A DNA stretch of 64,000 nt from Aralia elata (taxonomy: Eukaryota; Streptophyta; Magnoliopsida; Apiales; Araliaceae). The position numbers and the translations under genes were made by a program. The notes under the pieces are model-generated. The model ran no database searches, was not told the DNA's origin, and saw nothing but the letters and a program-made list of their open reading frames with translations. The stretch covers positions 22,071,506 to 22,135,505 of the forward strand of contig CM068379.1 in NCBI GenBank assembly GCA_034770075.1. Direction: 5' to 3'. Below, one piece after another: positions 54,321-64,000 of this stretch. How positions within the stretch are numbered: the first letter of the stretch is position 1; the number at the start of each line of letters is the position of its first letter.

Positions 54321-56337
54321 TGTTCTCATAAGCACCCAAAAATAAAGCCTTATTACAAAAGATATTACTGTAGTAATGCAAGTAAGAGTCGATCGACAGA
54401 GAATGATTAGTCTTAATTTATACTTGGTAAACCAAAGGGGGGGTTTGTTATTTGATTTAACTAATTAATACAAACAGAATTTAAAGTAATAAATATAAAA
54501 TAAATATTTTAGTTCTTCAGTTCAATATCACCTTATCATAGCAATCATAACAATATTTTTCCTTCAATGAAATTAATAACCCTAGATAACTACAATCTCT
54601 AATTATCCGAAATCCTCCTTAGATTTTATATGTAATGTGACAATCGCCCCCACTAGATGCTGACTATTATATAACCCAGAACTATCAGTCTAGATTTAAT
54701 ATAACAGAACCATTAAGAAATAGAGAATTAGGTTATTCCAAGCAACAATCACACTATCAGGGATTATTTAACCCGTCTTCCGAAAATCATAGCAATACTC
54801 AAAAGCCTGACCACAATCATGTATCACTAATTGCTACTTGTGATTAGGAACAATATCAATTACAAATAATACTATCCCTTAATCTAGCAGATGATATTAA
54901 TTAGATTAATCTAACTGGCCACATTAAATTAATCGAAATAAATTTCATTCAACAGTTAAAACAAATTATCAAGAATGAACTTCATGCAAGAAGGAATGAA
55001 TAGTGAAACCATTGGCCGTAAATAAAGTTTAACATCCCCTTAGAACTAAATAAAAGAAATGAGAAGAGTTTATAGCAAATATGCAAAATATAATTTATAA
55101 GATATTCAACAATAATAGAATACAAAAATAAATGAAGAGTTTAGAGAAGAAAAATTATGTTTTGACATCCGACTGTCACTACGGATCATAATCTTCAATC
55201 TCAAAGCTTTCGCCTTTGATTCTTGGCTTCCATAAGTGTTGATCTCTTGTTTGCTCTTGAACTATAAAAATGGAGAGGAGAGTAGCCTCCCCCTGGAGGT
55301 CTACTTCCTCTCCCTACTCCTATGCTAACAAACTATAGAGAAAGAAGATGTATGAATTGCTCTCTAGGAAGAGGTATATGAATTGATATGTGAATTAGTG
55401 TGTGAATTAGCAAAATACAAGCCTAGCTTCAATTGGTATTTATAGAAACTCATGGAGTGCTAACCCATCATCATAAGTCAAGATTAAACATCCAATATAC
55501 GCATGTGCATCAGCCAACTAAGGAACAAGCCACCCAAAAATGTGCACATGTGATGTGTTAAAAGTCCAAATATGACAACTAATCTAATCAACACATTGCA
55601 AGCTATGTTTGCATTTGAAAACCTATGAATTGGACCTTGGACAAAGAATGAAAGTTGTAGCCCTGGATTTTCTAATGAATTTGGGCTTTTGAATCACCTG
55701 ATTTGGAGTTGGGAAGCGCAAGTTATGGCCCAAATACTCAAACTGGTCCGAACAGAAATCCAGTCCAGGCGGGATTTGGATCAGTTCACTTTGTCACACT
55801 ATTTGGGGGCCCACATGAAGTCGGATTTTTACTCACCATACCTTTCTAGAAAGCTTGAGAAGTCTACTAAAATCTTCAAGAAGAACAAATTCTAATTCGA
55901 GAATTCTAACACCATCTAAATCGCAAACGAAGTTCCAGAGGTCAATCTGTCCAACTGAGCAATTTCCTAGAATGTTCAACTTAGACGCCTGTTGGAAAAT
56001 TGGTCGTAACTCTCTCATTCGAGCTCTGATTTGGGCGTTTCAAGATGTTCTAGAAAGCTAAGAAATAGATCTACAATTTTTCTTCTTTGAGCGTTGAGAG
56101 ATACAGGTTGGATCAAAGACTAAATTGAGCCTCAAGGGGATGTTATGTCAATGGAAAATTCTGAAAATTGATCCAAACACCCTTTTATTCTTTTTTCCTA
56201 TAAAACAATGTAATAATACATAAAAATGATACAAAGATACAAGATAAAAACACATAAAAAAGAACATAAAATACTCAAAAACTCACAAATCATCAAGTTA
56301 AAAAGACTTAATTTATAGGTATAAAATCGACTCATCA
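54321..56337 (-). repeat. Athila LTR a (2017 bp)
   Basis: Plus-strand start TGTTCTCATAAGCACCC and end CGACTCATCA. It is related to LTR b throughout with a few percent difference, and is the 3' LTR of the left unit. It holds two ATAACT-type modules facing each other (55646-55731 inverted, 56004-56080 direct). ORFs within are not supported. Confidence 0.88.
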
Positions 56338-56740
56338 AATACCCCAAACTTGAATCTTTGCTTGTCCTCAAGCAAAACAAACACAAATTATAAAAATTAT
56401 AAACTCTTCTAATAAAACCTAACTTGAGAAATGAGACAAAAAGTTCGAACAATGACCCCAAAAATGCCAAACATAAAACTCTAGAAAACTTTCAAAATAT
56501 CGCAACGTCTAGGATTTTAACATGCTTGTTAGACATACCTTGCTTTAGATCCTTTCCGTGTATGTGTATATGTATCAATTTGCACTAAACTAATTATATC
56601 TCGGATAAACTTGTGCAACCACATTACTTTATGAAAGAAATCAAAATAAACTCGAAAAACTACATGCTTAATACTTTACTCGCCGTTAATGTAAACAAAT
56701 CAGAAATTACAAAAATTTTGACATCAAAGGACTTTAGGTA

Positions 56741-56940
56741 AGTGCATTTTATGCTCCATCTTATCCTAAGTCCACTCTTATGGGCGAGTGCGTTTTACGC
56801 TCCATCTCAACCCACCGCAAGATTTTGCGATTTATTGTTTTCTTTCTTGTATATATATATATATAGGTGAGTGCGTTTTATGCTCTATCTCTACTAAGCA
56901 TGTGTTTATGAGTGAGTGCGTTTTACGCTCCATCTCAACT
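56741..56940. repeat. Four copies of a short hairpin motif in Athila 3' region
   Basis: GAGTGCGTTTTACGCTCCAT and close variants start near 56741, 56786, 56870 and 56914. GAG-T-GCG can pair with CGCTC. The equivalent set in region 2 is at about 60249-60440. Confidence 0.8.
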
Positions 56941-57788
56941 CATCACATAACCAACAAATTAAATTTGAGTACATTGCTTCGAGTGATGTTTAAACGAGTT
57001 CTAGAGCTTATTGATCACTCCCAAAAGCATTCGGTCATATATAAGCCTTCTCTAAATATATCACTGGTTCATTACAAATGGTAAGTGCTCAAATGTGGTT
57101 GGGATTCATGCAATATAATAACCAATAAAAAAGTTAAGCACACAGACTAAGCAACATTTGTCCATTTTTCATGAGTTAAAATTTATTCAATCAAGTTTTT
57201 GTTTTTTTTATCATTGGTCATAGTTCTAAATCAAGTCAATGCTCAAGAAACACAAAATAATAACCCTAAATTTTTATTTATTTTATTAAAAAAAATCATA
57301 TTTTTTTTATTTATAAAACACACAAATACTAAATACTAATAAAAACATTATTAATATTCTCAAACTTAAAACTGACATTGTCCTCAATTTAAGCAATAAA
57401 CGAATCAAATGCAAAGGACTTCCCTGAAAATATGTCAATAATCTTGGAGCGCAGGAACTGTAGAATGTTTAACTTCGATGACTTTGATACAATGCCCCGA
57501 CACTTAGTAGGCAGAATAACCTCACACGAAAGATAAAACTAAACGAAAATAAACTCAAGTAAAATAAAATTAGATAAAAGGGAGGCGAAATTTGGGTTGC
57601 CTCCCAAGTAGCGCTTGGTTTAAAGTCGTTAGCCCGACATCTTTATTTCTTATTTGAGACTTTGAGATCACCGTGAGTAAAATCAATAGTCCCTGCAAAA
57701 TTAAAAAGCAATAAGAGTTTAAACGAAGATAGAAATTTGCTAAAATAAAATAAGGTTCACAAAAGCACAAAAATAAAACTAAAATCAT

Positions 57789-57806
57789 TCCCCGACAACA
57801 ACGCCA
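57789..57806 (-). other. Athila primer-binding site, unit 1
   Basis: The minus strand reads TGGCGTTGTTGTCGGGGA, one base from the unit 2 site (tRNA-Asp type). Confidence 0.88.
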
Positions 57807-57816
57807 AAATTTGATT

Positions 57817-59843
57817 TGTTGTCGCAAGCACCCAAAAATAAAACCTTACTGCAAAAGATATTAATGTAGTAATGCAAGTAAGAGTCGATCCACAGAGAAT
57901 GATTAGTCTAAATTTATACTTTGTAAACCAAAGGGGGAGGGTTTGTTATTTGATTTAACTAATTAATAGAAACATAATTTAAAGTAATAAATATAAAATA
58001 AAGATTTCAGTTCTTCAGTTCAATATCACCTTATCATAGCAAGTATAACAATATTTGTCCTTCAATGAAATTAATAACCCTAGATAACTATAATCGCTAA
58101 TTATCCGAAATCCTCTTTAGATTTTAAATCTAATGTGACAATCGCCCCCATTAGATCTTAACTATTATATAACCCAGAACTATCAGTCTAGATTTAATAT
58201 AACATAAACATTAAGAAATAGAGAATTAGGTTATTCCAAGCAATAATCACACTATCAGGGATTATTTAACCCATCTTTCAAAAATCATAGCAATACTCAA
58301 AAGCTTGACCACAATCATGTATCACTAATTGCTACTTGTGATTAGGAACAATATCCACATAATACTATCCCTTAATCTAGCAGATGATATTAATTAGATT
58401 AATCTAACTGGCCACATTAAATTAATCGAAATAAATATCATTCAACAGTTAAAACAGATTATCAAGAATGAACTTCATGCAAAAAGGAATGAATAGTGAA
58501 ATCATTGCCCGTAAATAAAGTTTAACATCTCCTTGGAACTAAATAAAAGAAATGAGAAAAGTTTATAGCAAATATGCAAAATATAATTTATAAGATATTC
58601 AACAATAATAGAATACAAAAAAAAATGAAGAGTTTAGAGAAGAAAAACTATGTTTTGACATCCGACTGTCACTACGGATCACAATCTTCAATCTCAAAGC
58701 TTTCGCCTTTGATTTTTGGCTTCCATAAGTGTTGATCTCTTGTTTGCTCTTGAACTATAAAAATGGAGAGGAGAGTAGCCTCCCCCTGGAGGTCTACTTC
58801 CTCTCCCTACTCCTATACTAACAAACTATAGAGAAAGAAGATGTATGAATTGCTCTCTAGGAAGAGGTATATGAATTGATATGTGAATTGGTGTGTGCAT
58901 TAGCAAAATACAAGCCTAGCTTCAATTGTTATTTATAGAAACTCATAGAGTGCTAACCCATCATCATAAGTCAAGATTAAACACCCAATCTACTCATGTG
59001 CATCAGCCAACTAAGGAACAAGCCACCCAAAAATGTGCACATGTGATGTGCTAAAAGTCCAAATATGATAACTAATCTAATCAGCACATTGCAAGCTATC
59101 TTTGCATTTGAAAACCTATGAATTGGACCTTGGACAAAGAATGAAAGTTGTAGCCCTGGATTTATTAATGAATTTGGGCTTTTGAATCACCTGATTTGGA
59201 GTTGAAAAGCTCAAGGTATGGCCCAAATACTCCAACTGGTCCGAACAGAAATCCAGTCCAGGCGGGATTCGGGTCAGTTCACTTTGTCACACTGTTTGGA
59301 GGCCCACATGAAGTCGGATTTTTGCTCACCATACCTTTCTAGAAAGATTGAGAAGTCTACTAAAATCTTCAAGAAGAACACATTCTCATTCGAGAATTCT
59401 AACACCATCCAAATTGCAAACGAAGCTCTAGAGGTCAATCTGCCCAACTGAGCAATTTCCTGGAATGTTCAACTTAGACGTCTATTGGAAAATTAGTCGT
59501 AACTCTCTCATCCGAGCTCTGATTTGGGCGTTTCTAGATGTTCTGGAAAGCTAAGAAATAGATCTACAATTTTTCTTCTTTGAGCGTTGAGAGATACATG
59601 TTGGATCAAGGACTAAATTGAGCCTCAAGGGGATGTTATGTCAATGGAAAATTACGAAAATTGATCCAAACACCCTTTTATTCTTTTTTCCTATAAAACA
59701 AAGTAAAAATACATAAAAATGATACAAAGATACATTCTATACTAATAAGATAAAAACACATAAAAAAGAACATTAAATACTCAAAAACTCACAAATCATC
59801 AAGTTAAAAAGACTTAATTTATAGGTATAAAATCGACTCATCA
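57817..59843 (-). repeat. Athila LTR b (2027 bp), shared by both units
   Basis: Plus-strand start TGTTGTCGCAAGCACCC and end CGACTCATCA. On its left lies the primer site of unit 1 (so it serves as a 5' LTR), and on its right the polypurine tract of unit 2 (so it also serves as a 3' LTR). Confidence 0.9.
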
Positions 59844-61309
59844 AATACCCCAAACTTGAATCTTTGCTTGTCCTCAAGCAAAATAAACATAAATTATAAA
59901 AATTATAAACTCTTCTAATAAAATCTAACTTGAGAAATGAGACAAAAAGTTCGAACAATGACCCCAAAAATGCCAACACATAAAACTCTAGAAAACTTTC
60001 AAAATATCGCAACGTCTAGGATTTTAACATGCTTGTTAGACATACCTTGCTTTAGATCCTTTCCGTGTATGTGTATATGTATCAATTTGCACTAAACTAA
60101 TTATATCTCGGATAAACTTGTGCAACCACATTACCTTATGAAAGAAATCAAAATAAACTCGAAAAACTACATGCTTAATACATTACTCGTCGTTAATGTA
60201 AACAAATCAGAAATAGCAAAAATTTTGATATCAAAGGACTTTAGGTAAGTGCATTTTATGCTCCATCTTATCCTAAGTCCACTCTTATGGGCGAGTGCGT
60301 TTTACGCTCCATCTCAACCCACCGCAAGATTTTGCGATTTATTGCTTTCTTTCTTGTATAGGTGAGTGAGTTTTACGCTCTATCTCCCCTAAGTATGTGT
60401 TTATGAGTGAGTGCATTTTACGCTCCATCTCAACTCATCACATGACCAACAAATTAAATTTAGTACATTGCTTCGATTGATGTTTAAACGAGTTCTAGAG
60501 CTTATTGATCTCTCCCAAAACCATTCGGTCATATATAAGCCTTCTAAATATATCACTGGTTCATTACAAATGGATTAGTGCTCAAATGTGGTAGGGATTC
60601 AAGCAATATAATAACCAATAAAAAAGTTAAGCACACAGACTAAGCAACATTTGTCCATTTTTCATGAGTTAAAATGTATTCAATCAAGTTTTTATTTTTT
60701 TTATCATTGGTCATAGTTCTAAATCAAGTCAATGCTCAAGAAACACAAAATAATAACCCTAAATTTTTATTTATTTTATTAAAAAAAATCATATTTTTTT
60801 ATTTATAAAACACACAAATACTAAATACTAATAAAAACATTATTAATATTCCCAAACTTAAAACTGACATTGTCCTCAATTTAAGCAATAAACGAATCAA
60901 ATGCATAGGACTTCCCCTGAAAATATGTCAATAATCTTGGAGCGCTGTAACTGTAGAATGTTTAACAATGATGACTTTAATACAACGCCCCGACGCTTGG
61001 TAGGCAGAACAACCTCACACAAAAGATAAAACTAAACGAAAATAAACTCAAGTAAAATAAAATTTGATAAAAGGGAGGCGAAATTTGGGTTGCCTCCCAA
61101 GTAGCGCTTGGTTTAAAGTCGTTAGCCCGGCATCTTTATTTCTTTTTTGAGACTTTGAGATCACTGTGAGTAAAATCAATAGTCCCTGCAAAATTAAAAA
61201 GCAATAAGAGTTTAAACGAAGATAGAAATTTGCTAAAATGAAATAAGGTTCACAAAAGCACAAAAATAAAACTAAAATCATTCCCCGACAACGGCGCCAA
61301 AACTTGATG
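59844..61309 (-). pseudogene. Athila internal region 2 (about 1.47 kb, coding deleted)
   Basis: Near copy of 56338-57816: polypurine tract next to LTR b, four hairpin motifs, a pol-end remnant at about 61048-61140 (AGLTTLNQALLGRQPKFRL), and primer site 61282-61299. It lacks the (AT)n run of region 1. The same internal deletion in both units shows they share it by descent or duplication. Confidence 0.8.
61282..61299 (-). other. Athila primer-binding site, unit 2
   Basis: The minus strand reads TGGCGCCGTTGTCGGGGA, the form I know for Athila, complementary to the tRNA-Asp 3' end. Confidence 0.92.
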
Positions 61310-63309
61310 TGTTGTCGCAAGCACCCAAAAATAAAATCTTACTGCAAAAGATATTAATGTAGTAATGCAAGTAAGAGTTGATCCACAGAGAATGATTAGT
61401 CTAAATTTATACTTTGTAAATCAAAGGGGGGTTTGTTATTTGATTTAACTAATTAATAGAAACAGAATTTAAAGTAATAAATATAAAATAAATATTTCAG
61501 TTCTTCAGTTCAATATCACCTTATCATAGCAATCATAACAATATTTTTCCTTCAATGAAATTAATAACCCTAGATAACTATAATCGCTAATTATCCGAAA
61601 TCCTCTTTAGATTTTAAATCTAATGTGACAATCGCCCCCATTAGATCTTAACTATTATATAACCCAGAACTATCAGTCTAGATTTTATATAACATAAGCA
61701 TTAAGAAATAGAGAATTATGTTATTCCAAGCAACAATCACACTATCAGGGATTATTTAACCCGTCTTTCAAAAATCATAGCAATACTCAAAAGCTTGACC
61801 ACAATCATGTATCACTAATTGCTACTTATGATTAGGAACAATATCAATTACACATAATACTATCCCTTAATCTAGCAGATGATATTAATTAGATTAATCT
61901 AACTGGCCACATTAAATCAATCGAAATAAATATCATTCAACAGTTAAAACAGATTATCAAGAATGAACTTCATGCAAAAAGGAATGAATAGTGAAACCAT
62001 TGCCCGTAAATAAAGTTTAACATCTCTTTGGAACTAAATAAAAGAAATGAGAAGAGTTCATAGTAAATATGCAAAATATAATTTACAAGATATTCAACAA
62101 TAATAGAATACAAAAATAAATGAAGAGTTTAGAGAAGAAAAACTATGTTTTGACATCCGACTGTCACTACGGATCACAATCTTCAATCGCAAAGCTTTCG
62201 ACTTTGATTCTTGACTTCCATAAGTGTTGATCTCTTGTTTGCTCTTGAACTATAAAAATGGAGAGGAGAGTAGCCTCCCCCTGGAGGTTTACTTCCTCTC
62301 CCTACTCCTATACTAACAAACTATAGAGAAAGAAGATGTATGAATTGCTCTCTAGGAAGAGGTATATGAATTTATATGTGAACCTTGTATTGCAGCACTT
62401 TTGCTCTCTATTTTGATGTTTTAGTCTAGCCTCCCAATCCCTAGTTATGAAATATGAAGCCCCAATGAGATATTATATAGTGCCTCCATGAAAAACCCTA
62501 GCCACACATCAGATTTTGGGTTAAAAGTGAGCTGGAATCGCACTAAGAGCTCAAAAGATCGCACTCAGCACGCCCAAATGCGCCCGCACGCCGCCTGGTG
62601 CGCCCGCACGCTGCCCCCTGGCCATGCCGCACGCCCATGGCACGCCCACGCCGCGCGCGCGCGCTGGCTGCCTGGTGCCAGGCGTCGTGCGCCCGCACCA
62701 AATCCCGCGCGCCCGCACCAAAACCGCTGTATCCCGACTCAGCTTTGACCTCTGTTGGTAAAATGACCATAACTTCTTCGTCCGAACTCGGATTTAGGCG
62801 TGTAAATAGGCTATGGAAAGATAAGAAAGAGTTCTACAACTTTCCTAACTGGAGCTTGACGAGAAAATGTCCGGAGAAAGTCTCAAATTGAGCCCGAATC
62901 AACTGCTGTGTAAAATACATGCCAAATCCGATGGTAAAATAGCCATAACACTCTCATATGAACTTCAAATTAGATGATTCCGGATGCTCCCGAAAGCGGA
63001 GATTAATATCTACAACTTTCGTTCTTTAAGTTTTGAGAGATTCGGATTGGATCATGGGTGAAATTGGGAAACAAGCAGCTACAGTACCGAAAAGCAAGTT
63101 ATGAGTATTGATTCCAAGGAGCTTTTATTTCCATTCCTACAAAACAACATGAAAAACTCATAAAAGCATACAAAAATATATAAAACCAATACAAAGCTAT
63201 ATTACATAACAATAAGATAAAAACACATAAAACCAACCGAAATGACTTAGGATTTACAAATTATCAAGCTCAAAAGCACCAAATTTATGTATATAAAACA
63301 CACTCATCA
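61310..63309 (-). repeat. Athila LTR c (2000 bp), chimeric
   Basis: Plus-strand start TGTTGTCGCAAGCACCC and end CACACTCATCA. From 61310 to about 62375 it follows LTR b closely; beyond that it is different sequence with its own GC island (62560-62740) and two direct ATAACT-type modules (62764-62850 and 62939-63030), more like LTR d in layout. The whole still has normal length and ends. It is the 5' LTR of unit 2. ORFs 62488-62891 are GC-island artefacts. Confidence 0.8.
62560..62740. repeat. GC-rich island with GCGCCCGCAC-type repeats
   Basis: GCGCCCGCAC and close variants recur at least five times, with a CGCGCGCGCG run near 62655. It is sharply GC-rich in an AT-rich LTR. Confidence 0.8.
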
Positions 63310-64000
63310 ATAACCTGTATGTACGAGTGTCGTACCTGGTGAATAACCCTTTGTATTAATTACATATTAACCTATTGTGGAAATAATCTGTCTACGCGGA
63401 TTATCGCATGACGGGTGAAAATCCATTTGCAGTTTCATATATTCTGTTATACTCGTATAACGTATTATTTCTTTTGTACTCTTTAAGGGATATCTTTTCT
63501 TTCACATTTCTCCATTTATGATAAGAAATCTTTATTTGTTTCCAAAACCTTATTTTTAAATGGAGAGAATCCCTGAAAATTTGTAGAATATCCTTAATAG
63601 TTTGTGCTTCATCTAATATCTTTTTACTTGAATCTTTCTATTTCATTTTATACGTTATAGTTGAAGCATGAAATAATTTCTTGAATATCATTCTTGAATT
63701 TGACTCCACAATTTGGTCATCGTATTGGCAATTTGGTCAATCTTTGATACTGATTAAATTATAAAGCTTTTCGTATTCTTAATCTCACTGTATCATTGTC
63801 ATCATCCTCATCCTCATACTTAAATTGTGGTGATAGTTCGCTTTGGCCCGTAGTGCAAAGATGAACTGGCGTGACATGATTTTGACCAAACTGTGTATTG
63901 GTATTATCATGACTTTTGGTGTTACAAACAAAGGCATATGGTGAAAGTTCTCTTTGGCCCGTAGTGCAAAGATGAACTGGCGTTTGCCATTATCATGACC
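63310..64000. other. Unassigned sequence with a duplicated hairpin at its end
   Basis: No gene, LTR end or known motif was recognised in 690 bp. It could be the interrupted host of the Athila tandem or other repeat DNA. Two near-identical 33-nt hairpins lie at 63835 and 63946. Confidence 0.5.
63835..63978. repeat. Two copies of a 33-nt hairpin motif, 111 bp apart
   Basis: Copy 1 (63835-63867) starts AGTTCGCTTTGGCCCGTAG and copy 2 (63946-63978) AGTTCTCTTTGGCCCGTAG; both end GTGCAAAGATGAACT. AGTTC/GAACT and CTTTG/CAAAG can pair, leaving the loop GCCCGTAGTG. The sequence following each copy (TGGCG) also agrees. Confidence 0.85.

Larger units (their letters stand above)
56338..57816 (-). pseudogene. 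Athila internal region 1 (about 1.48 kb, coding deleted)
   Basis: In minus order: primer site 57789-57806 (TGGCGTTGTTGTCGGGGA), short leader, and a pol-end remnant at about 57570-57657 reading VGLTTLNQALLGRQPKFRL. Then 1.2 kb of untranslated sequence follows, with four copies of GAGTGCGTTTTACGCTC-like hairpin motifs (56741-56940), and the polypurine tract AAGTTTGGGGTATT (56338-56351) next to LTR a. An (AT)n run at about 56850-56866 is absent from region 2. No functional protein is encoded. Confidence 0.8.
54321..63309 (-). mobile_element. Athila-derived tandem: LTR-internal-LTR-internal-LTR
   Basis: Three LTRs of about 2.0 kb alternate with two internal regions of about 1.47 kb, all in minus orientation. 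Each internal region keeps an Athila PBS, a scrap of the pol C-terminus, a 3' untranslated region and a polypurine tract, but no gag, protease, RT or integrase. Sharing of the middle LTR indicates unequal recombination between two copies or within a non-autonomous family. The outer flanks (TGATG at left, ATAAC at right) do not match. Confidence 0.85.

Noticed and set aside
62488..62891. Ala/Pro/Arg-rich ORFs on both strands
   Set aside because: Stops are rare in the GC island, so chance ORFs arise; both strands are open.
63310..63830. A host gene or promoter at the right edge
   Set aside because: No ORF, splice pattern or recognisable motif; only AT-rich sequence is visible.

Overview
The window is plant nuclear DNA made almost entirely of nested LTR retrotransposons. 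I recognise no host gene and no tRNA, rRNA or bacterial-type feature. The evidence for a plant is the set of families present: Ty3/gypsy Tekay(Del)-type chromoviruses with 3-4 kb LTRs and an initiator-Met primer site, a Tat-type element with a second RNase H, Athila-type elements with a tRNA-Asp-type primer site, and a Ty1/copia remnant. The DNA is AT-rich, apart from short GC islands inside some LTRs. The species cannot be told from the sequence.

Layout. 1-1061 is the end of a gypsy LTR. 1062-1792 is an Athila gag/protease scrap (minus). 1793-7212 is a decayed copia element (minus) with its 3' LTR. 7213-16137 is Tekay-1 (minus), with a complete 3.9 kb 5' LTR, PBS, an extra coiled-coil ORF, gag, protease, RT, RNase H and a cut-off integrase. 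An older gypsy chromovirus, here called X (minus), is split into three pieces: 16138-18529, 31091-31478 and 45906-49484. Its integrase is cut by Tekay-1, its protease by Tekay-2 (18530-31090, plus, TSD TTCCT) and its gag by a Tat element (31479-45905, plus, TSD GCACG). X itself sits in Athila gag sequence (49485-49827). This is followed by an Athila PBS and an Athila LTR (49852-54320), which is split by a Tekay-type solo LTR (50650-53704, TSD GCTAT). From 54321 to 63309 lies an Athila tandem of the form LTR-internal-LTR-internal-LTR, with shortened internal regions. 63310-64000 is unassigned but holds a repeated hairpin.

Relative ages. The two Tat LTRs differ only by two small indels (2116 versus 2120 bp, no substitution seen by eye), so Tat is the youngest insertion. 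The Tekay-2 LTRs differ at about 22 bases over 3.8 kb (hand count). X, Athila and copia are older, with many stops and frameshifts. No element here looks autonomous. Tat has frame breaks around 37.8 kb and 39.0 kb, Tekay-2 lacks about 1 kb covering zinc knuckles, protease and the RT start, and Tekay-1 and X carry stops and frameshifts.

The most interesting points are the Tat element (near-identical LTRs, a probable intron between protease and RT, a 1.55 kb higher-order tandem repeat in its 3' untranslated region, palindromes ahead of its TATA-like site), the extra ORF upstream of gag in Tekay-1, the Athila tandem with a chimeric third LTR, and the duplicated hairpin at the right edge. I found no sign of a wholly new kind of system.
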